From NCBI GenBank assembly GCA_965215755.1, contig OZ244119.1, forward strand, positions 3,162,001-3,226,000: a stretch of DNA of 64,000 nucleotides, read 5' to 3'. The stretch comes from Tectiglobus sp965215755. Lineage in GTDB: Bacteria > Pseudomonadota > Alphaproteobacteria > Rhizobiales > Hyphomicrobiaceae. A program made the translations under genes and the position numbers. Positions 24,770 to 33,656 of the stretch are shown here, piece after piece; position 1 is the stretch's first letter, and every line of letters starts with the position of its first letter. Below the pieces are notes generated by a model that saw only the letters and a list, made by a program, of their open reading frames with translations, was not told the origin of the DNA and made no database searches.

Positions 24770-25660
24770 ATGGATCAAATTCGTTCAGTCCGTTATCCCT
24801 TCAGCCAGGCATTGCGCTTGGTGATTGGTTCGGGGTGCGTAGCTGTGCTGTCAGTTAGCGGTTCAGCCGTGGTTGCCGCGCAAGGGAGCACGGAGACGAA
24901 GCTGGCGGCCCACCGTGCTGTTTATGACATCACACTGGAGCGTGCTGCGACGTCTTCCGGTATTGTAGAGCTGAGGGGCCGCATGGTCTACGAGCTCAAG
25001 GGCTCGCATTGTGCCGGCTTTGAGCAGCAAATGCGGTTTGTAACACAAACCGTGGATCGTACCGGCAAGCCATCGATTATGGATATGCGGTCATTCTTTC
25101 GTGAAAAGGCCGATGGGAAGTCGTTCCATTTCAGTACCGAGCAATTGCGCGACAAGAAACTGATTGAATCGGCGGTCGGCGATGCAAAGCGCGGGGCCGA
25201 TGGTGACAATTTGTCGATTAAGCTCAAGAAGCCGAAGTCCCGCAAGATCGATATTGACCGTCCGGTTGTGTTTCCCGTGCAGCATTCGATTGAATTGCTG
25301 GAAGCCGCAATGGCCGGCAAGTCGATCTACTCATCAGATCTCTATGATGGTTCGGAAAAGGGCACGAAGTACTACAAGACGACTGCCGTAGTTGGAAAAC
25401 TGAATCCACTCAATCTCAACACCACCCTGCCCAAGGCGAAGAGCGCCGCAGCACTGGATGGCATGAAGTCATGGCCGGTGGCACTCAGTTACTTTGATCC
25501 GACCAAAGGCAAAGGGGATGAACTGCCAAGCTATGAACTGTCGTTTCACTTCTTTGAAAACGGAGTGTCGCGCAGCTTGATTATTGACTATGGGCACTTT
25601 GCGATCCGTGGACGTCTGTCAAGCCTGAGTATGCTCAAGTCCAAGCCGTGTAAGAGTTAG
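24770..25660 (+). CDS. EipB-family periplasmic cell-envelope integrity protein (DUF1849)
   Basis: A 296-residue secreted protein. Residues 1-37 form a signal peptide ending near AVVAAQG. The mature part opens with AAHRAVYDITLERA and GIVELRGRMVYEL, typical of the DUF1849 family named EipB in Brucella, a periplasmic beta-spiral protein needed for envelope integrity. Two cysteines, Cys81 (GSHCAGF) and Cys294 (SKPCKS), are placed like the conserved disulfide pair of that family. The ATG at 24770 has AAGG upstream. The gene is convergent with the ROK kinase gene; a hairpin lies between them. Confidence 0.8.
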   Translation: MDQIRSVRYPFSQALRLVIGSGCVAVLSVSGSAVVAAQGSTETKLAAHRAVYDITLERAATSSGIVELRGRMVYELKGSHCAGFEQQMRFVTQTVDRTGKPSIMDMRSFFREKADGKSFHFSTEQLRDKKLIESAVGDAKRGADGDNLSIKLKKPKSRKIDIDRPVVFPVQHSIELLEAAMAGKSIYSSDLYDGSEKGTKYYKTTAVVGKLNPLNLNTTLPKAKSAAALDGMKSWPVALSYFDPTKGKGDELPSYELSFHFFENGVSRSLIIDYGHFAIRGRLSSLSMLKSKPCKS

Positions 25661-25666
25661 CGGCTT

Positions 25667-25700
25667 GCCATGCAGGTCGGGCATCACCCGACCTCCTGGC
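25667..25700. terminator. bidirectional hairpin between convergent eipB-like and ROK genes
   Basis: A perfect 8-bp stem (25674-25681 with 25687-25694, loop of 5) is extended by GCCA/TGGC across small internal bulges. It sits in the 41-base gap between two convergent stop codons. There is no T-tract, so rho-independent action is uncertain, but the position fits a shared terminator. Confidence 0.55.
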
Positions 25701-25701
25701 A

Positions 25702-26634
25702 TCAAGTGATTTGCCAAAGTCGCGCTGCACCTCGCACGCCGCTTGCGTCTCCCCACCTCGGGCGACGGATGTCGACGGTAGGATTGTCTGCAAAAATATA
25801 GGGCAGCATCTCGGCCTCCAGCGTGTCATAGAGATGGTTCATAGCTGACAGTCCGCCGCCTAGAACAATCACTTGCGGGTCGAGGATGTTCACAACGTGG
25901 GCCAATCCGCGAGCGAGCCGGTTTTGATGCCGATCCAGTGTTGCCTTGGCAGCTCGGTCACCAGACAAGGCCGCGTTGACGATGGCTTCTGCTGTTGACG
26001 TCTCACCGGTCTCGATCTGGTGGTCATGCGCTAGACCTGGACCTGAAATCCATGTCTCCAAGCAGCCATCGCGACCACACCAACAATGGCGGGCCGCAAG
26101 TTCTTGTGGCTGTGGCCAGGGTAAGGGGTTGTGTCCCCATTCACCACCGATGTTGCGCGGGCCATTCAGCAGATTGGCATTGATGATAAAGCCACCTCCA
26201 CAGCCAGTTCCGAGAATGACACCGAATGCCGAAGTGGCCTCTGCAGCCGCTCCATCGTAGGCTTCAGAGAGGATGAAGCAGTTGGCGTCATTGGCGCATT
26301 GAATGTCGTAGCCGAGACGTTCTTGGAGGTCTTGTTGTAGTTTTTGTCCATTGAGCCAGGTTGAATTGGCATTCTGGACGCCCAAGGTGTTGGGAGCGAT
26401 TGATCCTGGCATGCCTAGGCCAACCGCTGCGCTCGTTGTATGATTGCCGCGCAATTCTGCGATAATGGAGATGATGGCCGTCAAAGTGGCCTGATAGTCC
26501 TCGCGCGGTGTGGGTGTTCTTATCTCTTTAATAACTGTCTCATTCTGGTCGAGGGCCACACCGGCAATTTTTGTCCCTCCCAGATCAATGCCAATCCGCA
26601 GCTCATGATCGGGCGGCTTGAACGTCAGTGTCAT
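25702..26634 (-). CDS. ROK-family sugar kinase
   Basis: Cytoplasmic ATP-dependent kinase of 310 residues, probably for fructose, glucose or N-acetylglucosamine. The phosphate-binding start is GIDLGGTKIAG. The catalytic context CANDANCFILSEA, the GTGCGGG loop and the ROK zinc signature (GHNPLPWP, then CWCGRDGCLETWISG) are all present. Fructokinase (Mak-like) is the likeliest by the GHNPLP pattern, but this is not decisive. The ATG overlaps the stop of the upstream DUF3572 gene by four bases, which suggests translational coupling. Confidence 0.9.
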   Translation of the reverse strand: MTLTFKPPDHELRIGIDLGGTKIAGVALDQNETVIKEIRTPTPREDYQATLTAIISIIAELRGNHTTSAAVGLGMPGSIAPNTLGVQNANSTWLNGQKLQQDLQERLGYDIQCANDANCFILSEAYDGAAAEATSAFGVILGTGCGGGFIINANLLNGPRNIGGEWGHNPLPWPQPQELAARHCWCGRDGCLETWISGPGLAHDHQIETGETSTAEAIVNAALSGDRAAKATLDRHQNRLARGLAHVVNILDPQVIVLGGGLSAMNHLYDTLEAEMLPYIFADNPTVDIRRPRWGDASGVRGAARLWQIT

Positions 26635-26924
26635 GGCGCGTCTCGTGGCCTTTCGTCGAGGATGGTTTCCGCAAGCTTAATTCGCTCCGGCTCAATGTTC
26701 GCATTGCTACAGAACATCAGGAGATCAGGCTCGTTTCTCAGAAGTTCTCCGATGCAGGCGATCAGAATTTCCGGCGAATCGGCGCGTTCTCGCAAGTCTT
26801 CACCGGAGATGCCTGTGGTGCTCGCAAATCGCTCCAGGAGCGCTGGATCACTTGCCAGGAATGCTAGCGCTTGAAGGCCAAGAATCTCCGCTTCCTCTCT
26901 TGATAACGCATGTTTTTTGATCAT
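26631..26924 (-). CDS. DUF3572 family protein
   Basis: A 97-residue helical acidic protein of unknown function. The opening (SREEAEILGLQALAFLASDPALLERFASTTGI) and the middle (SPEILIACIGELLRNEPDLLMFC) are typical of DUF3572, a family I know mainly from alphaproteobacteria. The ATG at 26924 gives the usual N-terminus; a TTG at 26963 would lengthen it by 13 residues. Its stop overlaps the ROK kinase start by four bases. It is divergent from divK. Confidence 0.8.
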   Translation of the reverse strand: MIKKHALSREEAEILGLQALAFLASDPALLERFASTTGISGEDLRERADSPEILIACIGELLRNEPDLLMFCSNANIEPERIKLAETILDERPRDAP

Positions 26925-27062
26925 CTTCAGTGAGCGTCCTTCCGATACTCGGGAATCAACCAATTCATTTAAGCTGTTGGTTACTGCTTGTCCTGCACAC
27001 TGCCGTTCTGAAAAGGGGACGAATCAGGGCATGAAAAAGCGGTTGATACAGGTGGGCAGACT

Positions 27063-27494
27063 ATGACCTTCCAGGAGCGGACCGCAAACATCGAGCGCTC
27101 GAAGTCCTCAATGGAGCAAACGAACAATACTGTGCTCATTGTGGAAGACAATGAGCTCAACATGAAGCTCTTCCATGATCTGCTTGAAGCTCATGGTTAT
27201 CGAACCATTGGCACCCACAGCGGCTTGGAAGCCCTTGACCTTGCGCGTCAGCATCGCCCTTCCCTTATTTTGATGGACATACAACTCCCGGAGGTGTCCG
27301 GTCTCGAAGTCACCAAGTGGCTGAAGGATGATGATGAGTTGAGACACATCCCGGTCGTCGCGGTGACGGCTTTTGCCATGAAGGGTGACGAAGAGCGGAT
27401 CATTCAAGGCGGCTGCGAAGCGTATCTGTCAAAGCCGATTTCAGTCGTAGGGTTTATCGAGACTGTCCGACAGTTCGTCGGCGAAGTGAAGTAG
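27063..27494 (+). CDS. divK: single-domain response regulator DivK
   Basis: Cell-cycle and polarity regulator made of one receiver domain. Its sequence is close to Caulobacter DivK: VEDNELNMKLFHDLLEAHGY, phosphoacceptor Asp72 in LILMDIQLPEVSGLEVTKWL, and AVTAFAMKGDEERI. The partner kinases PleC and DivJ are not in the window. The ATG at 27063 has GGTGGG upstream and gives 143 residues; an ATG at 27111 (127 residues) is nearer the usual length but lacks a ribosome site. pleD follows after 17 bases, the same pairing as in Caulobacter. Confidence 0.93.
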   Translation: MTFQERTANIERSKSSMEQTNNTVLIVEDNELNMKLFHDLLEAHGYRTIGTHSGLEALDLARQHRPSLILMDIQLPEVSGLEVTKWLKDDDELRHIPVVAVTAFAMKGDEERIIQGGCEAYLSKPISVVGFIETVRQFVGEVK

Positions 27495-27511
27495 TGCGTA
27501 GAAGGTAAGCA

Positions 27512-28882
27512 ATGACTGCCCGTATTCTGGTTGTGGACGATATTCCTGCCAACGTGAAGCTATTGGAAGCGCGCTTGCGGGCTGAGTACTTTGAGGTTCT
27601 CACCGCTGACAGTGGACAGGCCGCCATTGATGTTTGTGAGCAGGAACACGTGGATGTCGTGCTTCTCGATGTGATGATGCCGGGAATGGACGGCTTCGAG
27701 GCGTGCCGTCGGATCAAGTCAAACCCACAAACACAGGACCTGCCGGTCGTTATGGTAACGGCACTGGATCAAGCATCCGACAAACTCACGGGCCTCGAGG
27801 CCGGTGCTGATGATTTTCTGACCAAGCCAGTTGATGACATTGCCCTTGTCACGCGCGTGAAAAACCTGGCGCGTCTCAAGACTCTGAATGACGAGATGAA
27901 CTTGAGGGCTGCCACTGGGTTGCGTCTTGGCTATGGCGACGGGGATGACAATCAGATCGGTCCGTCCGACGAACAGGGAGAGATCCTTCTTGTCGACGAC
28001 AATGAAAGATCAGCTGAGCGCCTGCAGCAGGCGTTGACCGGCCTGCATAAAGCACAGGTCGAAGCCAATATTACGCAGGTTCCTTTGAAACTTGCGAGCC
28101 ACGATTATGATGTCATGATCGTCAGTCTCGGGTTGAGCAATGCAGACGCACTGCGGTTATGCAGCCAGGTCCGCTCGCTTGACCGCATCCGGCATACACC
28201 GATTATCATGATTGCCGACAGTGGCGATGACGCACGGTTGTTGCGCGGCCTCGATATGGGCGTGAACGACTACATCAAGCGACCAGTCGACCAGAACGAG
28301 TTGTTGGCTAGGGTCCGAACGCAAATCAAGCGCAAGCGGTATTCTGACTTCCTTCGAAATCGTCTGGAAGAAAGCGTGGAGCTGGCAATTACGGATCCGC
28401 TTACCAGCTTGCACAATCGCCGATATATGCAGGCACACCTCAGTGGCCTGGTTAGCCGTTCGATTGGGACAAACGCGCCGCTGAGCCTGTTGGTGGCAGA
28501 TATCGATCATTTCAAGCACATCAATGACACTTATGGTCATGATGTCGGAGATGCTGTCCTGCGCGAGTTTGCCAGCCGTTTCCGCGAGAACACGCGCAGT
28601 ATTGATCTGGTCTGTCGGTATGGTGGTGAAGAGTTTATTCTGGTGATGCCAGGAGTCGATTTCGAGACGTCTTATCAGATTGCGGAGCGAATGCGTGAGC
28701 GGATTGCTGAGCGACCGTTCAGGGTGTCCGATGAACTTTCGGTGCCAATTACAGCCAGCGTCGGGTTGTCCACAGTCGATTCGGCGAATGATACGCCTGA
28801 AATCATCTTCAAGCGCGCCGACAATGCTCTTTATGCGGCGAAACGGGCCGGTCGCAACCGCGTCATGTCGCAAGCCGCCTAG
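27512..28882 (+). CDS. pleD: response regulator / diguanylate cyclase PleD
   Basis: Makes cyclic di-GMP under phosphorylation control. The 456 residues hold REC1 with Asp53 (VVLLDVMMPGMDGFE), a REC2 that lacks the acceptor Asp (VSLGLSNAD) and acts as a dimerisation adaptor, and a GGDEF domain with active-site GGEEF at 371-375. The inhibitory RxxD site is RSID at 362-365, five residues before the active site, so product inhibition is expected. The ATG follows AAGG at good spacing. Together with divK it suggests a Caulobacter-like polar differentiation circuit. Confidence 0.95.
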   Translation: MTARILVVDDIPANVKLLEARLRAEYFEVLTADSGQAAIDVCEQEHVDVVLLDVMMPGMDGFEACRRIKSNPQTQDLPVVMVTALDQASDKLTGLEAGADDFLTKPVDDIALVTRVKNLARLKTLNDEMNLRAATGLRLGYGDGDDNQIGPSDEQGEILLVDDNERSAERLQQALTGLHKAQVEANITQVPLKLASHDYDVMIVSLGLSNADALRLCSQVRSLDRIRHTPIIMIADSGDDARLLRGLDMGVNDYIKRPVDQNELLARVRTQIKRKRYSDFLRNRLEESVELAITDPLTSLHNRRYMQAHLSGLVSRSIGTNAPLSLLVADIDHFKHINDTYGHDVGDAVLREFASRFRENTRSIDLVCRYGGEEFILVMPGVDFETSYQIAERMRERIAERPFRVSDELSVPITASVGLSTVDSANDTPEIIFKRADNALYAAKRAGRNRVMSQAA

Positions 28883-29470
28883 TCTTTATTATTATCAATT
28901 ATTTCAATTGGTTAGTTCTGCGTTCCTGCAGTGCCATTGGCAGGGACGATGGAGAGCCATCGCTGAGACAGGCCTGTGGCAGGTTGGTCAGAGCCGGGCC
29001 GCCAACGAAGCTTAGTGCGTGATTCGTAAGGAATTTTCTCTTGTCAAGGATGAAAGTTCCTGCCAAACTAAAAATATCGAAATCTGCCTATTAGGCGAGA
29101 TTAAGGCGTGAGCTCCGGCTCGCCGCCTTAGCGAAGCGCTTGGTAATGTTCAGGTCCGCCGCATCTCCTGACGTTCGCCATGTGCTAGACTGGACGGCTT
29201 AGTTTTTCGAGGTCACTCGGAGACACTGGGAGCGTCCGGCGACCAATGGCTGAGCCAACGCCCTCTTTGGTGAGCTATTGGAAATAGGGCCAGGAATCGG
29301 ACGCCTCGGGCTTACCCCGCTACTGAGGTTTTCTGTTTCCTGGCCTAATCGTTTTAGCCAACTGCCAATGGCGCGCAGTGGCGGCTTTCCAAGAAAACCT
29401 AGCCAAGAAAATCTGGGTTTTGACGAGGATGCGAGCGCCATCATGGTTAGGCGCTGTGTCGCTCAGAGGT
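28883..29470. other. Gene-poor region between pleD and rpmG
   Basis: No gene is supported on either strand. Structured DNA is present: a hairpin at about 29102-29130 (TAAGGCG...CGCCTTA), a 9-bp inverted repeat GGCCAGGAA/TTCCTGGCC (about 29288-29346), a tandem 14-base repeat (29389-29402 and 29403-29416) and a short stem at 29434-29455 just past the rpmG stop. An 81-codon frame (29199-29444, minus) has no Shine-Dalgarno or family match. Confidence 0.4.
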
Positions 29471-29638
29471 CTACTTGATCTTCGCCTCTTTGAACTCAAC
29501 ATGCTTGCGCGCGACGGGGTCGTACTTCTTGAACGACATTTTTTCGGTCGTGTTGCGAGGGTTCTTTTTCGTGACGTAGTAGAAGCCTGTACCTGCCGTT
29601 GAGAGCAGCTTGATCTTTTGTGTGACTGGCTTGGCCAT
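29471..29638 (-). CDS. rpmG: 50S ribosomal protein L33
   Basis: A 55-residue ribosomal protein of the large subunit. The sequence starts MAKPVTQKIKLLSTAGTGF and continues with YYVTKKNPRNTTEKMSFKKYDP and VARKHVEFKEAKIK, a full match to alphaproteobacterial L33. It is the zinc-independent form, having no CxxC pairs. It is a single gene with its own promoter upstream. Confidence 0.95.
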   Translation of the reverse strand: MAKPVTQKIKLLSTAGTGFYYVTKKNPRNTTEKMSFKKYDPVARKHVEFKEAKIK

Positions 29639-29677
29639 GTGCGTAGCAACCTTTGAGCGAGCGTATTGTGAGAGCCG

Positions 29678-29705
29678 AACATAGTATCATCGAGTCGCCT
29701 GTCAA
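29678..29705 (-). promoter_or_regulatory. sigma70-type promoter of rpmG
   Basis: Reading the minus strand, TTGACA (29700-29705) is followed by a 16-base spacer and TATGTT (29678-29683), about 40 bases upstream of the rpmG start. The -35 is a perfect consensus and the spacing is near optimal, which fits a highly expressed ribosomal protein gene. Confidence 0.6.
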
Positions 29706-29914
29706 GCTTCTCGTAGAGTCTGCGGCGACGCAGAATGAGTTATCTCTGACGGATGTTTATTCATCGTTCCGCCTTTGCCTTTATCGAAGCAACAAAATCC
29801 ACCCTGAGCCTGGAATTGGACGAGAGGTCGGCGCTAATGTCTTGATTTTAAATAAATTCTAGCTTTGCTCTCAGCAGGATCCAGCGGTGCATCACGGACG
29901 CCTGGCAGGACGGG

Positions 29915-30673
29915 TCATGAACCTGCGTCATCGATTTTGATCAGTTCTCGAAAGAAGTTACCGTGGCGCTGGTGGTAATAGGGAACGGCTTGCCGTGATG
30001 GTCCCAGGGCCCCTGCAGCGATGTGGTCATGCAGGTCTTCGAGTATAACGCGAGTGATTGGCGGCAGTTCCAGTTGGGTTGCCGCCTCAATTGTGTACCA
30101 GCCGATTTCGCTGAGTTCTTCGTCGGGTTGGCCACTATCATAGGCAATAGTCTGCGAAGAAATGCAAAAGAAACGAGTATCGTAGCGGCGAGGCCGCCCA
30201 GGCGGTGTAATCGCCCTGGCGAAGAAATGTAGTTTGTCGAGGGTCGGGACAAATCCGGCATCGAAGAAGGTTTGCCAGTTCTCTGGTTGGGTTTGCTCGG
30301 CAGTGCCGGCTGGTGCCGCGTCGTGAGACTGGCCGATGATGATCCCGGTTTCCTCAAACACCTCTCGGATCCCAGCCATGGCAAGAGCCCGGGCACGGGA
30401 GGGGCTTGGGTGGCCCTTCATGTCGTAGAGGAGCTTTTCAACCTCGTGATCAGCGAGTTCGCTTGAACTGGCCACGTCCTTATCCTGAGGGTCAACACGG
30501 CCCCCTGGGAAAACAAACTTTCCTGGCATGAAGACGACATCAAGCCGGCGCTTACCCATCAAAACGCGCGGTTGTGCAGCCTCGGTATCGACAATGATGA
30601 GGGTTGCGGCGTCGCGGGGACGCTGGCTGCTTGATGAAGCGCCGCCGCTGTTGTCCTGAGCGGTTTTTGACAT
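29915..30673 (-). CDS. NUDIX hydrolase with split Nudix box (NUDT19-like)
   Basis: A 252-residue pyrophosphohydrolase. The N-terminal strand leads into FVFPGGRVDPQDKD, and the catalytic helix appears later as AGIREVFEETGIIIG, so the Nudix box carries an insertion of about 35 residues between the glycine loop and REVFEE. This arrangement is known from NUDT7/NUDT19-type, acyl-CoA-linked hydrolases; the substrate here is not proven. It is followed by no close gene on its strand and lies 60 bases downstream of DUF983. Confidence 0.85.
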   Translation of the reverse strand: MSKTAQDNSGGASSSSQRPRDAATLIIVDTEAAQPRVLMGKRRLDVVFMPGKFVFPGGRVDPQDKDVASSSELADHEVEKLLYDMKGHPSPSRARALAMAGIREVFEETGIIIGQSHDAAPAGTAEQTQPENWQTFFDAGFVPTLDKLHFFARAITPPGRPRRYDTRFFCISSQTIAYDSGQPDEELSEIGWYTIEAATQLELPPITRVILEDLHDHIAAGALGPSRQAVPYYHQRHGNFFRELIKIDDAGS

Positions 30674-30733
30674 CCGACTATCAGACTCCGTTGCTCGTCG
30701 ATCTGTTTGTTTGTCCGACAGTCAGGCCGGGTC

Positions 30734-31162
30734 TCATGCGGCTTGATCGGTCTGCTTGTCAAAACCGTGCATCCGGGTAGCCCATTGGAGTCCGACGAGC
30801 ATTCCCTTGACCCGTGGTAGCATTGCGAGACTCAGGATGAGTGTCAGTGGGACCCAAATTGCAGCGTGGACCCAGGCTGGTGGTGCATAGCCCTGCTCCA
30901 GCGCCAAGACGCCAGCCAGGATGATGTGTCCCACGACGAAAATTGTGAAATAAGGCGGCGCGTCATCTGCGCGATGGTGATGAAGCTCTTCGCCACAAGT
31001 TGAGCAATTGTCTGCCACCTTCAGGTAACTGGTGTACATGTTGCCCTGGCCGCATTTCGGGCAACGATGGCGCGCGCCACGCCAAAGCGAGAGACCGGAA
31101 GAGCGGCTCGATGCATTTTTGAATGCGAGGTCGGAACCAGATTGTTCGATACTTACGGTCAT
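30734..31162 (-). CDS. DUF983 membrane protein with zinc-ribbon
   Basis: A 142-residue inner-membrane protein. A cytoplasmic part carries two cysteine pairs, CPKCGQG and CSTCGEE, suggesting a bound zinc ion. Two hydrophobic segments follow (FTIFVVGHIILAGVLAL and WVPLTLILSLAMLP). This layout is DUF983, a family of unknown function common in alphaproteobacteria. The ATG at 31162 gives the usual start; the frame extends further upstream without support. Confidence 0.82.
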   Translation of the reverse strand: MTVSIEQSGSDLAFKNASSRSSGLSLWRGARHRCPKCGQGNMYTSYLKVADNCSTCGEELHHHRADDAPPYFTIFVVGHIILAGVLALEQGYAPPAWVHAAIWVPLTLILSLAMLPRVKGMLVGLQWATRMHGFDKQTDQAA

Positions 31163-31319
31163 GACGGCATAGGTCCTTCTACGGCTCGGACAATTTAGAA
31201 ATGAAATGAACCCGTGCTCACAAAGACGCAAGAGGACTTAGCGAAGCACTTTTGAACGATTGGAACCCCATGATCATCCATTGCTGAAGATAACTGGATT
31301 GAGCAGCCGGATTGCTGGG

Positions 31320-33620
31320 CTATCTGCGCCGGCGTGGTCGGCCTCTAGATGGGGTTCTGCCGCGCCAGCCTTTTGACAGACTAATGTGCTGTTTTTTGCC
31401 TTTGCTGAGCATTTCAAAACGCAAGGCGCCTGCAACCGGTATTGCTTCGACTAGGCGAACCTCGACCTGATCACCGAGGCGGTAAGCGAGATTGTTACGA
31501 TCGCCAACGAGCGCGTGCTGGTCCTCTACGAAATGATAATAATCGTCATCCAGCGTAGATGCCGGAATAAAGCCATCAGCTCCGGTATCGTCCAATCGAA
31601 TGAAAAGGCCGGATTTGATTAATCCAGATATGCGACCCGTGAATTCTGCTCCGACGCGATCGGCGAGATAATACGCGATCAGGCGGTCAACAGTTTCGCG
31701 CTCTGCTGCCATCGCTCGGCGCTCTGTGGTTGAGATGTGTTCGGCAATCCCGGCAAGGTCGTTGGCTTCTGCGTCATCCAGGCCGCCGCTGCCGAGCTTG
31801 AGTGCGCGGATCAGGGCACGATGAACAATCAAGTCGGCATACCGGCGTATCGGCGAAGTGAAGTGAGCGTAGCGGCGCAGATTAAGGCCGAAGTGGCCGT
31901 AGTTCTCAGGCGTATACTCGGCCTGCGATTGAGATCGCAAGATTACCTCATTGACAAGGTCACGGACCGGCAACTCGCTTGTAGCCATCAAGATCTTGTT
32001 GAATGCATCCGGTCTCAATGTTGCCTGCTGCGGGATTTTCAGATTCAGCGTATCGAGGAACTCGCGGAGTGATTTGAGTTTTTCCTTTGATGGCTGATCG
32101 TGAGCCCGGTAGATCAGGGGGGATTTGGCCTTCTCAAGTGATTCAGCGGCTGCCACGTTGGCTTGGATCATGAACTCTTCAATGAGGCGGTGGGCATCAA
32201 GGCGGTCGGGCACAACAATGCGCTCGACGTGGCCGTTCTTGTCGATCTTGATCCGTCGTTCGGGGAGTTCGAGTTCAAGTGGCGAGCGTCGTTTCCGGGC
32301 AGTCGTAAGAGCGGTGTAGGCCTTTCTTAAGGGAGAGAGAGCGGTGTCCATTAAGGCAGCTGCTTTTTCGCAAGGCTGGCCATCGAACGCCGCCTGCGCC
32401 TGCTCATAACTGAGCTTCGCTGCCGACCGCATCACCGCACGGTGAAACGTATGCCCTTTTTTGGTTCCGCTCTTGTCGAATTGCATGCGGACAGCAAGGC
32501 AAGGGCGTTCTTCGCCTTCGCGCAAAGAACAAAGATCATTTGAAATCTGCTCGGGCAGCATCGGGACGACGCGGTCGGGGAAATAGACAGAGTTGCCGCG
32601 TTTTTGGGCTTCGCGGTCCAGCCGGCTATGCGGGGTGACGTAGTGCGCGACGTCAGCAATCGCGACTGTTACAATCCAACCGCCGGGATTGCTGGGATCG
32701 TCGTCCTCAGCGGCATGCACGGCATCATCGTGGTCTCGTGCATCTGCGGGGTCGATTGTCAGCAGCGGCAGCTCGCGCAGGTCAGTACGTTGCGCAATGT
32801 CGACCGCCGGCAGGTTATCCAATTCTTGTAGAACGCTGTCCGGAAAATCTTCCGGTATGCCGTGAGCGTGGACCGCAATGAGGCTGATTTGCTGTTGCGC
32901 TTGCGGATTGCCAAGAACGTGTGTGACACGCGCCCGCGAGACATGCATGCGTCCTTGCCGTATCAGTTCAAAGCGAACGAGGTCTCCGTCGCCTGCGTTT
33001 TTGTCGTCACCGGATTGGACAATCCAGTCCTTGGCCGACTTCCGGTCAACACTGCGAATTTCGCCGCCGCCCTTGGCGTGGGCGTTGAATATCCCTAGCA
33101 AGCGCTGTTTTTCACGCGGTAAGCGCCGAATGATCTGGGCGGAGTATTTGTAGTGATCATCGCTATCATCGTCGATCGGCGTGATGCGCGCCAGAATACG
33201 ATCACCGACACCTGCGGTTGTTTCGCTTGTTGAGCTTCTCGTTAACCGTCTGCCGGGTGCGGGAGCTGAATTGCCCGTTGACACGATCAACTTTGGGCGG
33301 GGCCCTTCTTCGTGATCCCAGACGGTCGGCTCAGCGACCAGATAGCCGTCATCATCGAGTGCGGTGATCTCTAGAATAGAGACTGGAGGCAATGCGCCAG
33401 GCTGACGAATCTCCTTGCGGTTGCCCGTCAACAGGCCGTCGTTTTGCATGTCAGCAATGAGTGCGCGCAGCTCGCGGCGATCGCTGCCCTTGATATGAAA
33501 AGCCTTGGCGATTTCGCGTTTGCCGACTTTGCCAGGCGAGCTGCGGACGAACTCAAGAACCTCATCCTGCGTGGGGAAGCTGGCCGGGGTGGCTCCACGA
33601 GATTTTTTCTGCTTTGCCAC
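31320..33620 (-). CDS. rnr: ribonuclease R
   Basis: Processive 3'-5' exoribonuclease that degrades structured RNA. The 766 residues contain an N-terminal winged helix (EVLEFVRSSPGKVGKREIAKAF), cold-shock domains, the RNB catalytic domain with the metal-binding aspartates in TIDPADARDHDDAVHA, and the RNB signature SPIRRYADLIVHRALI. An S1 domain (GRISGLIKSGLFIRLD) and a basic tail (RGRTPSRGRPRRRR) close the protein. The start is a GTG at 33620 with AGGATAAG upstream. It lies 36 bases after topA on the same strand and is probably co-transcribed with it. Confidence 0.95.
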   Translation of the reverse strand: MAKQKKSRGATPASFPTQDEVLEFVRSSPGKVGKREIAKAFHIKGSDRRELRALIADMQNDGLLTGNRKEIRQPGALPPVSILEITALDDDGYLVAEPTVWDHEEGPRPKLIVSTGNSAPAPGRRLTRSSTSETTAGVGDRILARITPIDDDSDDHYKYSAQIIRRLPREKQRLLGIFNAHAKGGGEIRSVDRKSAKDWIVQSGDDKNAGDGDLVRFELIRQGRMHVSRARVTHVLGNPQAQQQISLIAVHAHGIPEDFPDSVLQELDNLPAVDIAQRTDLRELPLLTIDPADARDHDDAVHAAEDDDPSNPGGWIVTVAIADVAHYVTPHSRLDREAQKRGNSVYFPDRVVPMLPEQISNDLCSLREGEERPCLAVRMQFDKSGTKKGHTFHRAVMRSAAKLSYEQAQAAFDGQPCEKAAALMDTALSPLRKAYTALTTARKRRSPLELELPERRIKIDKNGHVERIVVPDRLDAHRLIEEFMIQANVAAAESLEKAKSPLIYRAHDQPSKEKLKSLREFLDTLNLKIPQQATLRPDAFNKILMATSELPVRDLVNEVILRSQSQAEYTPENYGHFGLNLRRYAHFTSPIRRYADLIVHRALIRALKLGSGGLDDAEANDLAGIAEHISTTERRAMAAERETVDRLIAYYLADRVGAEFTGRISGLIKSGLFIRLDDTGADGFIPASTLDDDYYHFVEDQHALVGDRNNLAYRLGDQVEVRLVEAIPVAGALRFEMLSKGKKQHISLSKGWRGRTPSRGRPRRRR

Positions 33621-33656
33621 CGTTCACTTATCCTGTTGGTCTGGGCGGTTGCGAAT

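Noticed and set aside
26969..26984. CtrA-like box before divK (TTAA, then GTTAC)
   Set aside because: With the correct 7-base spacing the second half-site has two mismatches; with one mismatch the spacing is 8. Not good enough to call.
29199..29444. 81-codon minus-strand frame after rpmG
   Set aside because: No ribosome-binding site, no family match and a proline-, serine- and arginine-rich end; the underlying DNA is repetitive and hairpin-forming.
29653..29862. 69-codon plus-strand frame upstream of rpmG
   Set aside because: It runs antisense across the rpmG promoter and has no recognisable features.
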